Assembly (NCBI GenBank): GCA_900551365.1
Contig: URVZ01000008.1
Location: forward strand, 1 to 38,907
From: an uncultured Collinsella sp.
GTDB taxonomy: Bacteria > Actinomycetota > Coriobacteriia > Coriobacteriales > Coriobacteriaceae
DNA length: 38,907 nt
Direction: 5' to 3'
Positions within the stretch are counted from its first letter, which is position 1. Each line of letters starts with the position of its first letter. The translations under genes were made by a program, and so were the position numbers. The notes beneath the pieces were generated by a model. It did no database searches and was not told the origin of the DNA. It saw only the letters and a program-made list of their open reading frames with translations. Positions 15,509 to 23,684 of the stretch are shown one piece after another.

Positions 15509-17869
15509 GTGAAGCTCGATACGCTCGAGATTGGAAAGGACGCCGTTGTCGCATCGGTGGCATCGGACGACCAGGCACTCCGACAGCATATTTTGGACAT
15601 GGGCCTAACGCCGGGCACCGAAGTCACCATGATGAAGTACGCCCCCATGGGCGACCCGCTCGAGATTCGCCTGCGTGGCTACGAGTTGACGCTGCGCAAG
15701 GATGATGCCGCACGCATTGAGCTCGTGGATGTGCACGACACCGATACCGGTCCGCGCGCCAACGCCGCAATCGGAACGACGGAGCATCCGGCACTCGGCG
15801 AGGGGATGTATTCGCCCCGTGCGGCAAAAACGGCCGTGCCCGAGGGCGCACCGCTGCATTTTGCCCTCGCCGGCAACCAAAACTGCGGTAAGACCACGCT
15901 GTTCAACCAGCTTACGGGCTCCAACCAGCACGTCGGTAACTTTCCTGGCGTGACGGTCGACCGCAAGGACGGCACCATCCGTAACCATCCCGAGGCAAGC
16001 GTTACCGATCTGCCCGGCATTTACTCCCTGTCGCCGTACACGGGCGAAGAGATCGTCAGCCGCCAATTCATCTTGGACGAAAACCCCGACGCCATCATCG
16101 ACATCATCGACGCCACCAACATCGAACGTAACCTGTACCTGACGCTGCAGCTTATGGAGCTCGACCGCCCCATGGTCATCGCGCTCAACATGATGGACGA
16201 GGTGACGGCCAACGGCGGCGCCGTGGACGTCAATCTGCTCGAGAGCCTGTTGGGCGTGCCTGTTGTTCCCATTAGCGCTGCCCGCAACGAGGGTATCGGC
16301 GAGCTGGTGGATCATGCCTTGCACGTGGCGCGGTTCCGCGAGCGCCCCGGTCGCCTGGACTTCTGTGCGCCCGATGGATCGGACGGCGGCGCACTGCATC
16401 GCTGCATCCACGGCATTGCCAACCTGATCGAGGACCATGCCGTGACGGCGCACATCCCGGTGCGCTTTGCGGCGACCAAGCTGGTTGAGGGCGACGAGCT
16501 GGTGACCGAGGCGCTTCACCTGGATCGCAACGAGCTCGACGCTATCGAGCACATCATTACCCAGATGGAGGGCGAGGCCGGCACCGACCGCCTGTCCGCG
16601 CTGGCCGATATGCGCTTTAGCTTTATCGGCGACGTGTGCGGGCGCTGCGTCGTCAAACCGCACGAAAGCCGCGAGCACGTGCGCTCCGTCAAGATCGACC
16701 GCATCCTGACGGGTCGCTACACGGCCATTCCGGCGTTCCTGGTGATCATGGGCCTCGTCTTTTGGCTGACGTTTGGCGTGATCGGCGCGGCGTTGCAGGG
16801 ACTCATGGAGGACGGTATCGCTGCTATCATCGCCTCGGCCGATGCGGGCCTCAAGGCGTTCGGCACCAACGACGTGGTGCGCTCGCTGGCTGTCGACGGC
16901 GTGCTTACGGGCGTGGGCAGTGTGCTGACCTTCCTGCCGATTATCGTCGTGCTCTTCTTGTTCCTCTCCATTCTGGAAGACTCGGGCTACATGGCGCGCG
17001 TCGCCTTTGTCATGGATAAGGTGCTGCGTCGTTTTGGCCTGTCGGGCCGCAGCTTTGTACCCATGCTCGTCGGGTTTGGCTGCACCGTGCCGGCTATCAT
17101 GTCGACCCGTACGCTCCCATCCGAGCACGACCGCAAGATGACGGTCATGCTCACGCCGTTCATGAGCTGCTCGGCCAAGTTGCCGGTCTATGGTCTGCTG
17201 TGCGGGGCGTTTTTCCCACAGGCGACGGTTCCCGCCATGGTCTCGCTCTATCTGATCGGCATTGCGGTTGGCTGTATCGCGGCTTTGGTACTCAACCGCA
17301 CGGCATTTAAGGGCGACCCGGTGCCGTTTATCATGGAGCTGCCCAATTACCGCCTGCCGAGCGTCAAGACGACGGTGATGCTGGCATGGGATAAGGCCAA
17401 AGACTTTATTACCAAGGCCTTTACCATTATCTTTGCCGCTACCGTGGTCATCTGGTTCCTTCAGACGTTCGACATCCGCTTTAATGTGGTCGCCGATCAG
17501 TCGCAGAGTCTGCTTGCCGGTCTGGGTAGCATCATCGCGCCGGTGTTGACCCCGCTCGGTTTTGGCGACTGGCGCGCCTCGACGGCGCTCGTCACGGGAC
17601 TCATCGCCAAGGAGAGCGTCATCTCGACGCTCACGGTGCTTTTGGGCGCGACCTCGCCCGCGGCACTGTCGACCATGTTTTCGCCGTTCACTGCCTATGT
17701 GTTCCTGGTCTTTACGCTGCTGTACCCGCCCTGTGTGGCAGCCATCGGCGCCGTCAAGAGCGAGCTGGGCGCGCGCTACGCCGTTGCCGTGTTCGCGTTT
17801 CAAGTGACGGTCGCCTGGATCGTGGCGTTTGTCGTGCATTCGGCGGGCATGTTGCTGGGGTTGGCTTAG
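15509..17869 (+). CDS. feoB: Ferrous iron transporter FeoA-FeoB fusion
   Basis: A 786-residue single polypeptide. Residues 1-75 form a FeoA (SH3-like) domain (ILDMGLTPGTEV, DPLEIRLRGYELTLR). A ~40-residue linker leads to the FeoB G domain: G1 GNQNCGKTT (from about 121), G3 DLPGIYSL, G4 NMMD. The membrane part carries two Gate-type repeats (GFGCTVPAIMSTRTL, FMSCSAKLPVYGLL) and ends in hydrophobic helices. It imports Fe2+ across the cytoplasmic membrane. The frame is open to 15272, but that extension is hairpin-array DNA; GTG 15509 after GGGGGAGG begins the FeoA domain precisely. A downstream terminator is shared with the next gene's promoter. Confidence 0.95.
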   Translation: MKLDTLEIGKDAVVASVASDDQALRQHILDMGLTPGTEVTMMKYAPMGDPLEIRLRGYELTLRKDDAARIELVDVHDTDTGPRANAAIGTTEHPALGEGMYSPRAAKTAVPEGAPLHFALAGNQNCGKTTLFNQLTGSNQHVGNFPGVTVDRKDGTIRNHPEASVTDLPGIYSLSPYTGEEIVSRQFILDENPDAIIDIIDATNIERNLYLTLQLMELDRPMVIALNMMDEVTANGGAVDVNLLESLLGVPVVPISAARNEGIGELVDHALHVARFRERPGRLDFCAPDGSDGGALHRCIHGIANLIEDHAVTAHIPVRFAATKLVEGDELVTEALHLDRNELDAIEHIITQMEGEAGTDRLSALADMRFSFIGDVCGRCVVKPHESREHVRSVKIDRILTGRYTAIPAFLVIMGLVFWLTFGVIGAALQGLMEDGIAAIIASADAGLKAFGTNDVVRSLAVDGVLTGVGSVLTFLPIIVVLFLFLSILEDSGYMARVAFVMDKVLRRFGLSGRSFVPMLVGFGCTVPAIMSTRTLPSEHDRKMTVMLTPFMSCSAKLPVYGLLCGAFFPQATVPAMVSLYLIGIAVGCIAALVLNRTAFKGDPVPFIMELPNYRLPSVKTTVMLAWDKAKDFITKAFTIIFAATVVIWFLQTFDIRFNVVADQSQSLLAGLGSIIAPVLTPLGFGDWRASTALVTGLIAKESVISTLTVLLGATSPAALSTMFSPFTAYVFLVFTLLYPPCVAAIGAVKSELGARYAVAVFAFQVTVAWIVAFVVHSAGMLLGLA

Positions 17870-17910
17870 TTATGAATTGACGGCGCAACCTCTGTGTATC
17901 GAATTGTTTT

Positions 17911-17944
17911 CGGCCCCGCATCTGTACTGACGGATGCGGGGCCG
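17911..17944 (+). terminator. feoAB terminator
   Basis: A 12-bp GC-rich stem (17911-17922 with 17933-17944) with a 10-nt loop. The following sequence is GTTGCTATATAAT, so there is no long T-run; it overlaps the promoter of the next gene. Confidence 0.7.
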
Positions 17945-17956
17945 TTGCTATATAAT
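17927..17956 (+). promoter_or_regulatory. Promoter of the MFS gene inside the feoAB terminator
   Basis: A perfect TATAAT (17951-17956) lies 18 bp after CTGACG (17927-17932), which falls in the terminator loop. The expected start is about 17963, 27 bp before the ATG. Confidence 0.6.
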
Positions 17957-17989
17957 CGCCTCCGCTCAAAACGATTGGAGACGTTATAT

Positions 17990-19186
17990 ATGACTCAGAC
18001 AAGGCAAGACGGCATCACGCTCAAGCAGTGGCTCCCACTCGTCGGGCTCACCTGCTGTGCGTTCGTGTTCAACACGTCGGAGTTTATGCCCATCGGCCTT
18101 TTGACTGATATCGCCGCGTCGTTCTCGCTCACCGAGGCCCAGGCGGGCATCATGATCTCGGTCTATGCCTGGGGCGTCATGCTGCTGTCGTTGCCGCTCA
18201 TGGTGTTCGCTTCGCGTTTCGAGTTCAAGCGGATGCTGCTGGGCGTGCTCGCCGTGTTCTCGCTGGGCCAGTTCCTGTCCGCCTTGGCACCGACCTATCC
18301 CATCTTAGTCTGCGCGCGCCTGGTGGTTGCCTGCGCGCACGCCGTGTTCTGGTCGGTCGCCTCGATCATGGCGTCGCGCCTGGTTGACACACGCCACGGG
18401 GCGCTCGCTATCAGCATGATCGCCACGGGCTCTTCCATCGCACAGATCTTCGGCCTGCCGCTCGGCCGTGCCATTGGCCTGGCCGTGGGTTGGCGTATGA
18501 CGTTTGCCGTGGTTGGGGCCCTCTCTGCCGCTGCGGTGGTGTACCAGGCCACGGTGTTCCCCACCATGCCGGCGGGCGAGCGTTTTACGCTCAAGCAGCT
18601 GCCCGAGCTGCTCAAGAACCCGCTCCTCATCGCGCTCTACGCAGTCACGGTCTTCATGGCGACCGGCTATTACGCAAGCTACAGCTATATCGAGCCCTTC
18701 CTGGCGCAGGTCGCGCACGTCGATGCGGGCGCCATTACCATGACGCTGACGGCGTTTGGCTGCTCTGGTTTGCTCGGAAGCTGGCTGTTTGGCCGCCTGT
18801 TCGATGGGCATCGCTTCCCGTTCTTGGCTATCACGCTCTCCGGCGTGCCGGTGGCCCTGCTGCTCATGGGGCCGGCCGCATCGTCGCTCGTGACAGTGCT
18901 TGCCGTCTGCGCACTGTGGGGTTGCTGCGCCACGGCCTTTAACGTGGCGTTTCAGGCCGAGCTCATCAAGCACACGCCGGCAGATTCGTCGGCCGTCGCC
19001 ATGTCGATCTTCTCGGGCCTGTTCAACCTCGGTATCGGCACGGGTACCGCGATCGGTGGAGCCGTGGTTTCGGGTCCCGGTATCGCCTGGATCGGCTTTG
19101 TGGGCGGGGCGATTGCCGTCGTGGGCGTCATCCTCGCCATCACGGTGATGTTCCCAGCCATACGCCGTGCAAAGCCCGTCGCCTAG
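17990..19186 (+). CDS. MFS transporter, SotB/AraJ-like exporter
   Basis: A 398-residue major facilitator with twelve expected helices. It has the N-terminal signature of the sugar/drug exporter group: FVFNTSEFMPIGLLTDIAASF, then MISVYAWGVMLLSLPLMVFASRFEFKRMLLG (motif A region) and RLVVACAHAVFWSVASIMASRL. The family exports sugars, purine analogues or drugs by proton antiport; the substrate here is unknown. ATG 17990 has TTGGAG about 10 nt upstream; an earlier in-frame start at 17894 lies before the promoter. Followed by the TTGCGGTG hairpin at 19205. Confidence 0.9.
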   Translation: MTQTRQDGITLKQWLPLVGLTCCAFVFNTSEFMPIGLLTDIAASFSLTEAQAGIMISVYAWGVMLLSLPLMVFASRFEFKRMLLGVLAVFSLGQFLSALAPTYPILVCARLVVACAHAVFWSVASIMASRLVDTRHGALAISMIATGSSIAQIFGLPLGRAIGLAVGWRMTFAVVGALSAAAVVYQATVFPTMPAGERFTLKQLPELLKNPLLIALYAVTVFMATGYYASYSYIEPFLAQVAHVDAGAITMTLTAFGCSGLLGSWLFGRLFDGHRFPFLAITLSGVPVALLLMGPAASSLVTVLAVCALWGCCATAFNVAFQAELIKHTPADSSAVAMSIFSGLFNLGIGTGTAIGGAVVSGPGIAWIGFVGGAIAVVGVILAITVMFPAIRRAKPVA

Positions 19187-19204
19187 CCACATCCTCCTCA
19201 TCAG

Positions 19205-19267
19205 TTGCGGTGGAATACGGAGTGTTTAGCCCAGTAAACCTGGTAAACAGTCCGTATTTCACCGCAA
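19205..19267. repeat. TTGCGGTG hairpin repeat, copy B
   Basis: 19205-19228 pairs with 19244-19267 over 24 bp with one G-G mismatch and one wobble. The innermost loop contains CCAG/CTGG, as in copy A. It starts 19 bp after the MFS stop codon and is followed by TTATTTT, so it may terminate that transcript. Confidence 0.8.
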
Positions 19268-19343
19268 CTTATTTTGGGGAAGGGGGGGGTGCACGCCGGG
19301 CATACAATGGATGTCGTTGTGTTGAGCTTACCGGGAGGTTGCT

Positions 19344-20720
19344 ATGTGGGTATACGAGACGACGTTCTATCAGATCTATCCGCTGGGCTTCTGCGGAGCT
19401 CCGCGCGAAAACGCCGCGCCCGTTGCCGAGGATGAGCTCGCCCAGGCTGCCAACGCCGCGCCCAACCCCGATGCGCCCATCATGAAAATCGCCCAATGGG
19501 CAGACTACCTGCAGGAACTCGGCGTTGGCGCTGTGCTCATCAACCCGCCGCTCGAGTCTGATAGCCACGGCTACGATACGCGCAGCCTGCGCCACATCGA
19601 CCGCCGCCTGGGTGGGGACGCCGACTTTGCCGCCGTATGCGACACACTGCATGCCCACGGCATCCGCGTGGTGCTCGACGCCGTCTTCAACCACGTCGGT
19701 CGCGGCTTTTGGGCCTTCCGCGATGTGCAGGAGCGCAAGTGGGACTCGCCCTACAAGGATTGGTTCCACATCAGCTTTGACGGCGACTCGTGCTATGGCG
19801 ACGGCTTTTGGTACGAGGGCTGGGAAGGCCATTTTGAGCTTGTGAAGCTCAACCTGCAAAACCCCGCCGTGGTCGATTACCTGCTCGAGTCCGTGCGCCG
19901 TTGGGCCGATGTCTTTGGCGTCGACGGTCTGCGCCTGGACGTCGCCTACATGCTCGACCGCGATTTCATGCGTCGTCTGCATAGCTTTGCCCGTGAGCTC
20001 AAGCCCGACTTTGCGCTCATCGGCGAGACGCTCCACGGCGACTACAACCAGATCGTCAACGACGAGATGCTCGATTCCTGCACCAACTACGAGTGTTACA
20101 AAGGCCTTTACTCCAGCTTTAATTCGGTCAACATGTTCGAGATCGCCCACTCGCTGCATCGCCAGTTTGGCGGCGATCCGTGGTGCATCTACCGCGGCAA
20201 GCACCTGCTGTCGTTTGTCGACAACCACGATGTGCCGCGCCTGGCGAGCATCCTTACCGACAAGTTCTGCCTGCGTCCCGCCTACGGCATGCTCTTTGGC
20301 ATGCCGGGCATCCCGTGTGTCTACTACGGCAGCGAGTGGGGAATTGCTGGCGAAAAGGGCGGCCCCGATGGCGACTGGGCGCTGCGCCCTGCGCTCGATG
20401 AGCCTGCGCCCAACGAGCTGACGGCCTTCATCACGCAGCTCACGCACCTTCGCTCGGCCGACGACGCGGCCGCCCGTGCTCTCAACTACGGTGCCTATCG
20501 CAACGTGGTGATCCAGAACAAGCAGCTGCTGTTCGAGCGCGCCTGCGATGACGCGACGGTGCTCGTGGCGGTCAACGCCGTGAACGAGCCCTATACCTTT
20601 GGAGCCGGCGAGCTCAACGGCTCCTTCGTCGACCTGCTTGCCGACGATGCGCCCACGGTCGAGCTGACGGGTGCCCTTGAGCTTGCGCCCTACGAGGTGC
20701 GTTATCTGCTGAGGGCCTAG
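19344..20720 (+). CDS. GH13 alpha-amylase-family glycosidase
   Basis: A 458-residue (beta/alpha)8 glycoside hydrolase without signal peptide, so intracellular. The four GH13 boxes are present: DAVFNHV (I), GLRLDVAYM with nucleophile Asp199 (II), IGETLHG with acid/base Glu228 (III), and FVDNHD with Asp296 (IV). It lacks the extra N-terminal domain of classical neopullulanases and starts right at the barrel (WVYETTFYQIYPLGF). It probably trims imported malto-oligosaccharides or cyclodextrins. GGGAGG lies about 7 nt before ATG 19344. The glycosylase gene follows after 3 bp, so the two are co-transcribed. Confidence 0.92.
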   Translation: MWVYETTFYQIYPLGFCGAPRENAAPVAEDELAQAANAAPNPDAPIMKIAQWADYLQELGVGAVLINPPLESDSHGYDTRSLRHIDRRLGGDADFAAVCDTLHAHGIRVVLDAVFNHVGRGFWAFRDVQERKWDSPYKDWFHISFDGDSCYGDGFWYEGWEGHFELVKLNLQNPAVVDYLLESVRRWADVFGVDGLRLDVAYMLDRDFMRRLHSFARELKPDFALIGETLHGDYNQIVNDEMLDSCTNYECYKGLYSSFNSVNMFEIAHSLHRQFGGDPWCIYRGKHLLSFVDNHDVPRLASILTDKFCLRPAYGMLFGMPGIPCVYYGSEWGIAGEKGGPDGDWALRPALDEPAPNELTAFITQLTHLRSADDAAARALNYGAYRNVVIQNKQLLFERACDDATVLVAVNAVNEPYTFGAGELNGSFVDLLADDAPTVELTGALELAPYEVRYLLRA

Positions 20721-20723
20721 GCC

Positions 20724-21287
20724 ATGGCTGCGTCCGACGAGGGCTATCAACATATTGAGCATGGGTTTGAGCCCGTGTTCGACCAGCGCTCGCGCGTTTT
20801 GGTGCTTGGGTCGTTTCCCTCGGTGCTTTCGCGCGCCAATGCCTTTTATTACGGCAACCCCCAGAACCGCTTTTGGCGCGTGATGGCTGCGTGCCTCGGT
20901 GTGCCCGTGCCGCCCAACGAGGGCGACCCTTTGGCAGGCAGCGAGCCTGCGACGCTCGACGCCTCGATTGCCGCCAAGCGCTCCATGCTGCTTAACAGCG
21001 GCGTAGCCCTGTGGGATGTGATCGAGAGCTGCGACATTAAGGGTTCGAGTGACGCCAGCATCAAAAACGTCGTTCCGGCGCATGTCGAGCGCATTGCCGG
21101 CGCAGCTCCTATCGAGGTCGTTGTCTGTAACGGCGGCACGGCAGGCCGGCTCTACAAGCGCTATCTACAAGAGCGCACCGGGCTGCCGGCCATCGTTCTG
21201 CCGTCGACAAGTCCCGCCAATGCGGCATGGCGCCTGGAACGCCTTGTAGAGCGCTGGCGTGAGGCCGTTGATTGGGGCGCGCTGTAA
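20724..21287 (+). CDS. DNA-deoxyinosine (hypoxanthine) glycosylase, UDG superfamily
   Basis: A 187-residue member of the uracil-DNA glycosylase superfamily. The N-terminal box VLVLGSFPSVLSRANAFYYGNPQNRFW is typical of the Hdg/Mug-like branch that removes hypoxanthine (deaminated adenine) from DNA. Later boxes are DVIESCDIKGSSD and a closing LPSTSPAN motif that inserts into the DNA helix. It starts 3 bp after the GH13 stop codon and GAGGG lies inside the end of that gene, so it is translationally coupled to an unrelated enzyme. It converges on the next gene with a single base between their stop codons. Confidence 0.85.
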   Translation: MAASDEGYQHIEHGFEPVFDQRSRVLVLGSFPSVLSRANAFYYGNPQNRFWRVMAACLGVPVPPNEGDPLAGSEPATLDASIAAKRSMLLNSGVALWDVIESCDIKGSSDASIKNVVPAHVERIAGAAPIEVVVCNGGTAGRLYKRYLQERTGLPAIVLPSTSPANAAWRLERLVERWREAVDWGAL

Positions 21288-21288
21288 T

Positions 21289-21948
21289 TTAGATATCTGA
21301 TTGGGCGCGGGTGCCGAGGCGTTTCATGATGGCATGCCAGATCGGTGCGGGCAGCGCGGGCTTGGCGCGCACCATGCCGTCGGCATCGACGCTTTCGGCA
21401 TTGCCACCGCCAAGCAGCTGCGCATGCTCAATGGAGCAGCCCATGCGCACAGCGCCCACAAGCTTATCCATCGCTTCCGAAAAAGGCCGGCGTAAGAGAC
21501 CCATGCGTGGGGAATGGCGAAGCGCTGCGATGCCGCTGCCGGCACAGATGACAACACCGTCACACCATGGTAGGTCACGTAGAATACATGCCCGGTATAG
21601 GCGGTCGAGGACTTCGTCCGCCTGCTTGTTGTTTTTGGACGCGGCCTGGACGACGACATAGATGCGTGTCTCTGTATTTCCAAAGCGATTGAGTATCTCC
21701 TCGACAGCGATCATAGCCTCATCGTCAAATGCATCATCAACAGCGAGCACCATGCCATCGACTACACCGGCATCATCCGCCTCCAAATCAACCGGGCGGG
21801 GGAGCGCGGTGCCAGAAAGCTGAGCATAGGCGGCGATGGCATCCTGCAAGTCCCAGAGCAAAAACTCAAGATCGGCGCTATTGGGAATGCTGATATACGC
21901 AATGGTTTGCAATGTTTTTGGTACATCGCCGCGTGCGGTCGTCTCCAT
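21289..21948 (-). CDS. Hypothetical protein, possibly flavodoxin-like
   Basis: A 219-residue protein I do not recognise. It is soluble, with alternating hydrophobic strands and helices (TRIYVVVQAASKNN; DGVVICAGSGIAAL). The C-terminal stretch GLLRRPFSEAMDKLVGAVRMGCS resembles the end of some NAD(P)H-dependent FMN reductase-like proteins, but the FMN loop is not evident. GAAAGGAGG lies just before the ATG, which supports expression. It ends 1 bp from the glycosylase stop codon with no terminator between, so the two transcripts must overlap at their 3' ends. Divergent from the aminotransferase gene. Confidence 0.65.
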   Translation of the reverse strand: METTARGDVPKTLQTIAYISIPNSADLEFLLWDLQDAIAAYAQLSGTALPRPVDLEADDAGVVDGMVLAVDDAFDDEAMIAVEEILNRFGNTETRIYVVVQAASKNNKQADEVLDRLYRACILRDLPWCDGVVICAGSGIAALRHSPRMGLLRRPFSEAMDKLVGAVRMGCSIEHAQLLGGGNAESVDADGMVRAKPALPAPIWHAIMKRLGTRAQSDI

Positions 21949-22041
21949 GCCGCCTCCTTTCCGGTTGGTTTCCGTTTAGGTTACACCGTCTGGCGGCGCC
22001 TCGCCGCGCTATCCTAGTGCAACCCTTACGAAAGGAACGCC

Positions 22042-23178
22042 ATGCGTCTGCCCATGAATACCTCGCTTGCCACGCTCAAGCCCTCCGGCATCCGTCGGAT
22101 CAATGCGCTCGCCGCCCAGCACCCGGGGTGCATCGCGCTTGCGCTTGGCGAGCCCGATTTTCCCACGCCCGATGTGATTAGTGCCGAGGTGACTGCATCG
22201 CTGGACCGCGGTGACACGCATTATCCGCCCAACAACGGTCGCCCTGCCCTGCGCGAGGCGCTGTCCGCATATATGGGCGACGCGGGCCTTACGTTTTCGG
22301 CCGACGAGGTCATTCTGACCGACGGTGCGACCGAGGCCCTGTCGGCAACATTCATGGCTATGCTCAACCCCGGCGACGAGGTCATCATCCCCACGCCGGC
22401 CTTTGGCTTGTACGAGAGCATCGTCGTTGCCAACCATGCCAAGGCGGTCTTTTTGGATACGGAGCCCGCGCAATTTCAGGTTGACGAGGAAGCGCTTCGC
22501 GCCTGTGTGACCCCAGCGACCAAGGCCATCGTTATCTGCTCGCCCAACAATCCCACGGGCTGCATCCTCGACGCAGCATCGCTCGATGCCGTGGCGTGCG
22601 TAGCGGAGCAGGCGGGTATCTACGTAGTCTGCGACGACGTGTACAACCGCCTCGTCTATGTGGACGGCTACGAACGATTTGCCCAGCGCCACCCGGAGCT
22701 ACGCGAGCAGACGGTGATCATCGAGAGCTTCTCCAAGCCCTGGGCCATGACCGGCTGGCGTTTGGGCTGGCTCGCAGCGGCAGCTCCCGTCATCGCCGAG
22801 ATCGCAAAAGCCCACCAATACTTAGTATCGAGCGCCGTTTCATTTGAGATGGACGCAGCAGCGCGAGCCCTGACCGTCGACCCAACCCCCATGCTCGAAG
22901 TCTACCGAGCCCGCCGCGAACGCGTGCTCGCAGCCTTAGACGCCATGGGCCTCGACGTGGTAGAGCCCGCAGGAGCCTTCTACACTTTCCCGAGCATCAA
23001 AAAGTTCGGCCTAACCAGCGAAGCCTTCTGTATCAAAGCCATCAAAGAAGCAAACGTAGCCCTAGTCCCGGGCGACTGTTTCGGCACCGAAGGCCACATC
23101 CGCCTCAGCTACTGCGTAAGCGATGAAAACCTGGACGAAGGTCTCCGCCGCCTGTCCAACTTCGTTTCAACCCTGTAG
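22042..23178 (+). CDS. Pyridoxal-phosphate aminotransferase, class I/II (aspartate type)
   Basis: A 378-residue fold-type I aminotransferase. It shows LALGEPDFPTPD near the N-terminus, TDGATEAL for phosphate binding, SPNNPTGCIL, CDDVY (the Asp that contacts the pyridine nitrogen), and the PLP lysine Lys232 in SFSKPWAMTGWRLGW. The SFSKxxxMTGWR form is typical of AspC/PatA-like enzymes; amino donor unknown. GAAAGGA lies 5 nt before ATG 22042. Codon use changes inside the gene: before about 22800 Glu is nearly always GAG, after it mostly GAA, with more AAA, GCA and CTA. Downstream lies a large inverted-repeat element. Confidence 0.92.
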   Translation: MRLPMNTSLATLKPSGIRRINALAAQHPGCIALALGEPDFPTPDVISAEVTASLDRGDTHYPPNNGRPALREALSAYMGDAGLTFSADEVILTDGATEALSATFMAMLNPGDEVIIPTPAFGLYESIVVANHAKAVFLDTEPAQFQVDEEALRACVTPATKAIVICSPNNPTGCILDAASLDAVACVAEQAGIYVVCDDVYNRLVYVDGYERFAQRHPELREQTVIIESFSKPWAMTGWRLGWLAAAAPVIAEIAKAHQYLVSSAVSFEMDAAARALTVDPTPMLEVYRARRERVLAALDAMGLDVVEPAGAFYTFPSIKKFGLTSEAFCIKAIKEANVALVPGDCFGTEGHIRLSYCVSDENLDEGLRRLSNFVSTL

Positions 23179-23245
23179 CCATCAGGGACGCAACACATCA
23201 GCCCACCGACCCAAGCATTATGAGTGGGGCGCGCCGGCCAACGGC

Positions 23246-23435
23246 AACCCTGGCTGCCCAAAGTCAACGCAGGCACGCGCCGCCGAAGGCCAGGCGCAAG
23301 GTTTTCGTAGATTCCGCACGAGCCGAAGAGCACTTAATGTGCTCTTCGTGCGAGCCAGGACTTGACCGAGCGAAAACCTTGCGCCTGGCCTTCGGCGACG
23401 CGTGCCGGATGGTGGAATTGTGTGCAGCCAGGGTT
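23246..23435. repeat. Large nested inverted-repeat element, copy E1
   Basis: There are three nested stems. P1 is AACCCTGGCTGC (23246-23257) with 23424-23435, 12 bp perfect. P2 is 23272-23279 with 23399-23406 (8 bp), then 23282-23307 with 23371-23396 (26 bp perfect), separated by a 2x2 mismatch. P3 is CGAAGAGCAC (23324-23333) with GTGCTCTTCG (23339-23348), loop TTAAT. The unpaired parts hold TTCCGCACG and CAGGACT. The core recurs at 36182 with unrelated arms. No gene explains it. It fills the 5' half of the 506-bp gap before rplJ. Confidence 0.85.
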
Positions 23436-23439
23436 TCCA

Positions 23440-23468
23440 TTGACCGACGCCGGGGTCCCCGCCATAAT
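23440..23468 (+). promoter_or_regulatory. rplJL promoter
   Basis: TTGACC (23440-23445) and CATAAT (23463-23468) are separated by 17 bp, a near-consensus sigma-70 promoter. It begins 5 bp after element E1 and drives the L10 leader, rplJ and rplL. Confidence 0.8.
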
Positions 23469-23479
23469 ACTTTCGGTTC

Positions 23480-23565
23480 ACGCACGAATCCGCTGCCAGA
23501 GACAGCCGGTGCAAACGGGCATCGCCCGCGAGCTTAATGGGATATCCCGCCAGCCGAGGTGGTCG
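23480..23565 (+). ncRNA. Ribosomal protein L10 leader
   Basis: The transcript's 5' end shows the layout of the L10(L12)4 autoregulatory leader: hairpin CCGCTGCC..AGACAGCCGG, hairpin ACGGGCATCGCCCG, then GCTTAAT and the closing CGCCAGCCGAGGT. The PuGACAGC and CCGAGGT pieces are the conserved parts of the known family. Excess L10-L7/L12 would bind here and shift folding toward the attenuator that follows. Confidence 0.8.
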
Positions 23566-23582
23566 AGTAGATATGTCTTCTC

Positions 23583-23619
23583 GCCCCCGTCGCTCATGCA
23601 GCGCGGGGGCTTTCTTTTT
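23583..23619 (+). terminator. Attenuator of rplJL
   Basis: GCCCCCG (23583-23589) pairs with CGGGGGC (23604-23610) and CGCT with AGCG inside, followed by TTTCTTTTT. It sits between the L10 leader and the rplJ start, as expected for transcription attenuation. Confidence 0.85.
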
Positions 23620-23684
23620 GGACATGCCCCCGTCACGTCCTTGTGGCGGACCGTGCCCGGAAAGAATTCGAGGAGGTGTAATTC

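Noticed and set aside
15605..17839. A 744-codon minus-strand frame over feoAB
   Set aside because: It is a shadow of feoAB, with a His/Arg/Gln-rich, low-complexity translation and no recognisable domain.
19269..21083. A 604-codon minus-strand frame over the GH13 and glycosylase genes
   Set aside because: It is a shadow frame of two well-supported plus-strand genes.
23218..23625. Small open frames on both strands through the E1 element and L10 leader
   Set aside because: They exist because the inverted repeat lacks stops; there is no ribosome site, and the region is accounted for by palindromes, a promoter and a leader.
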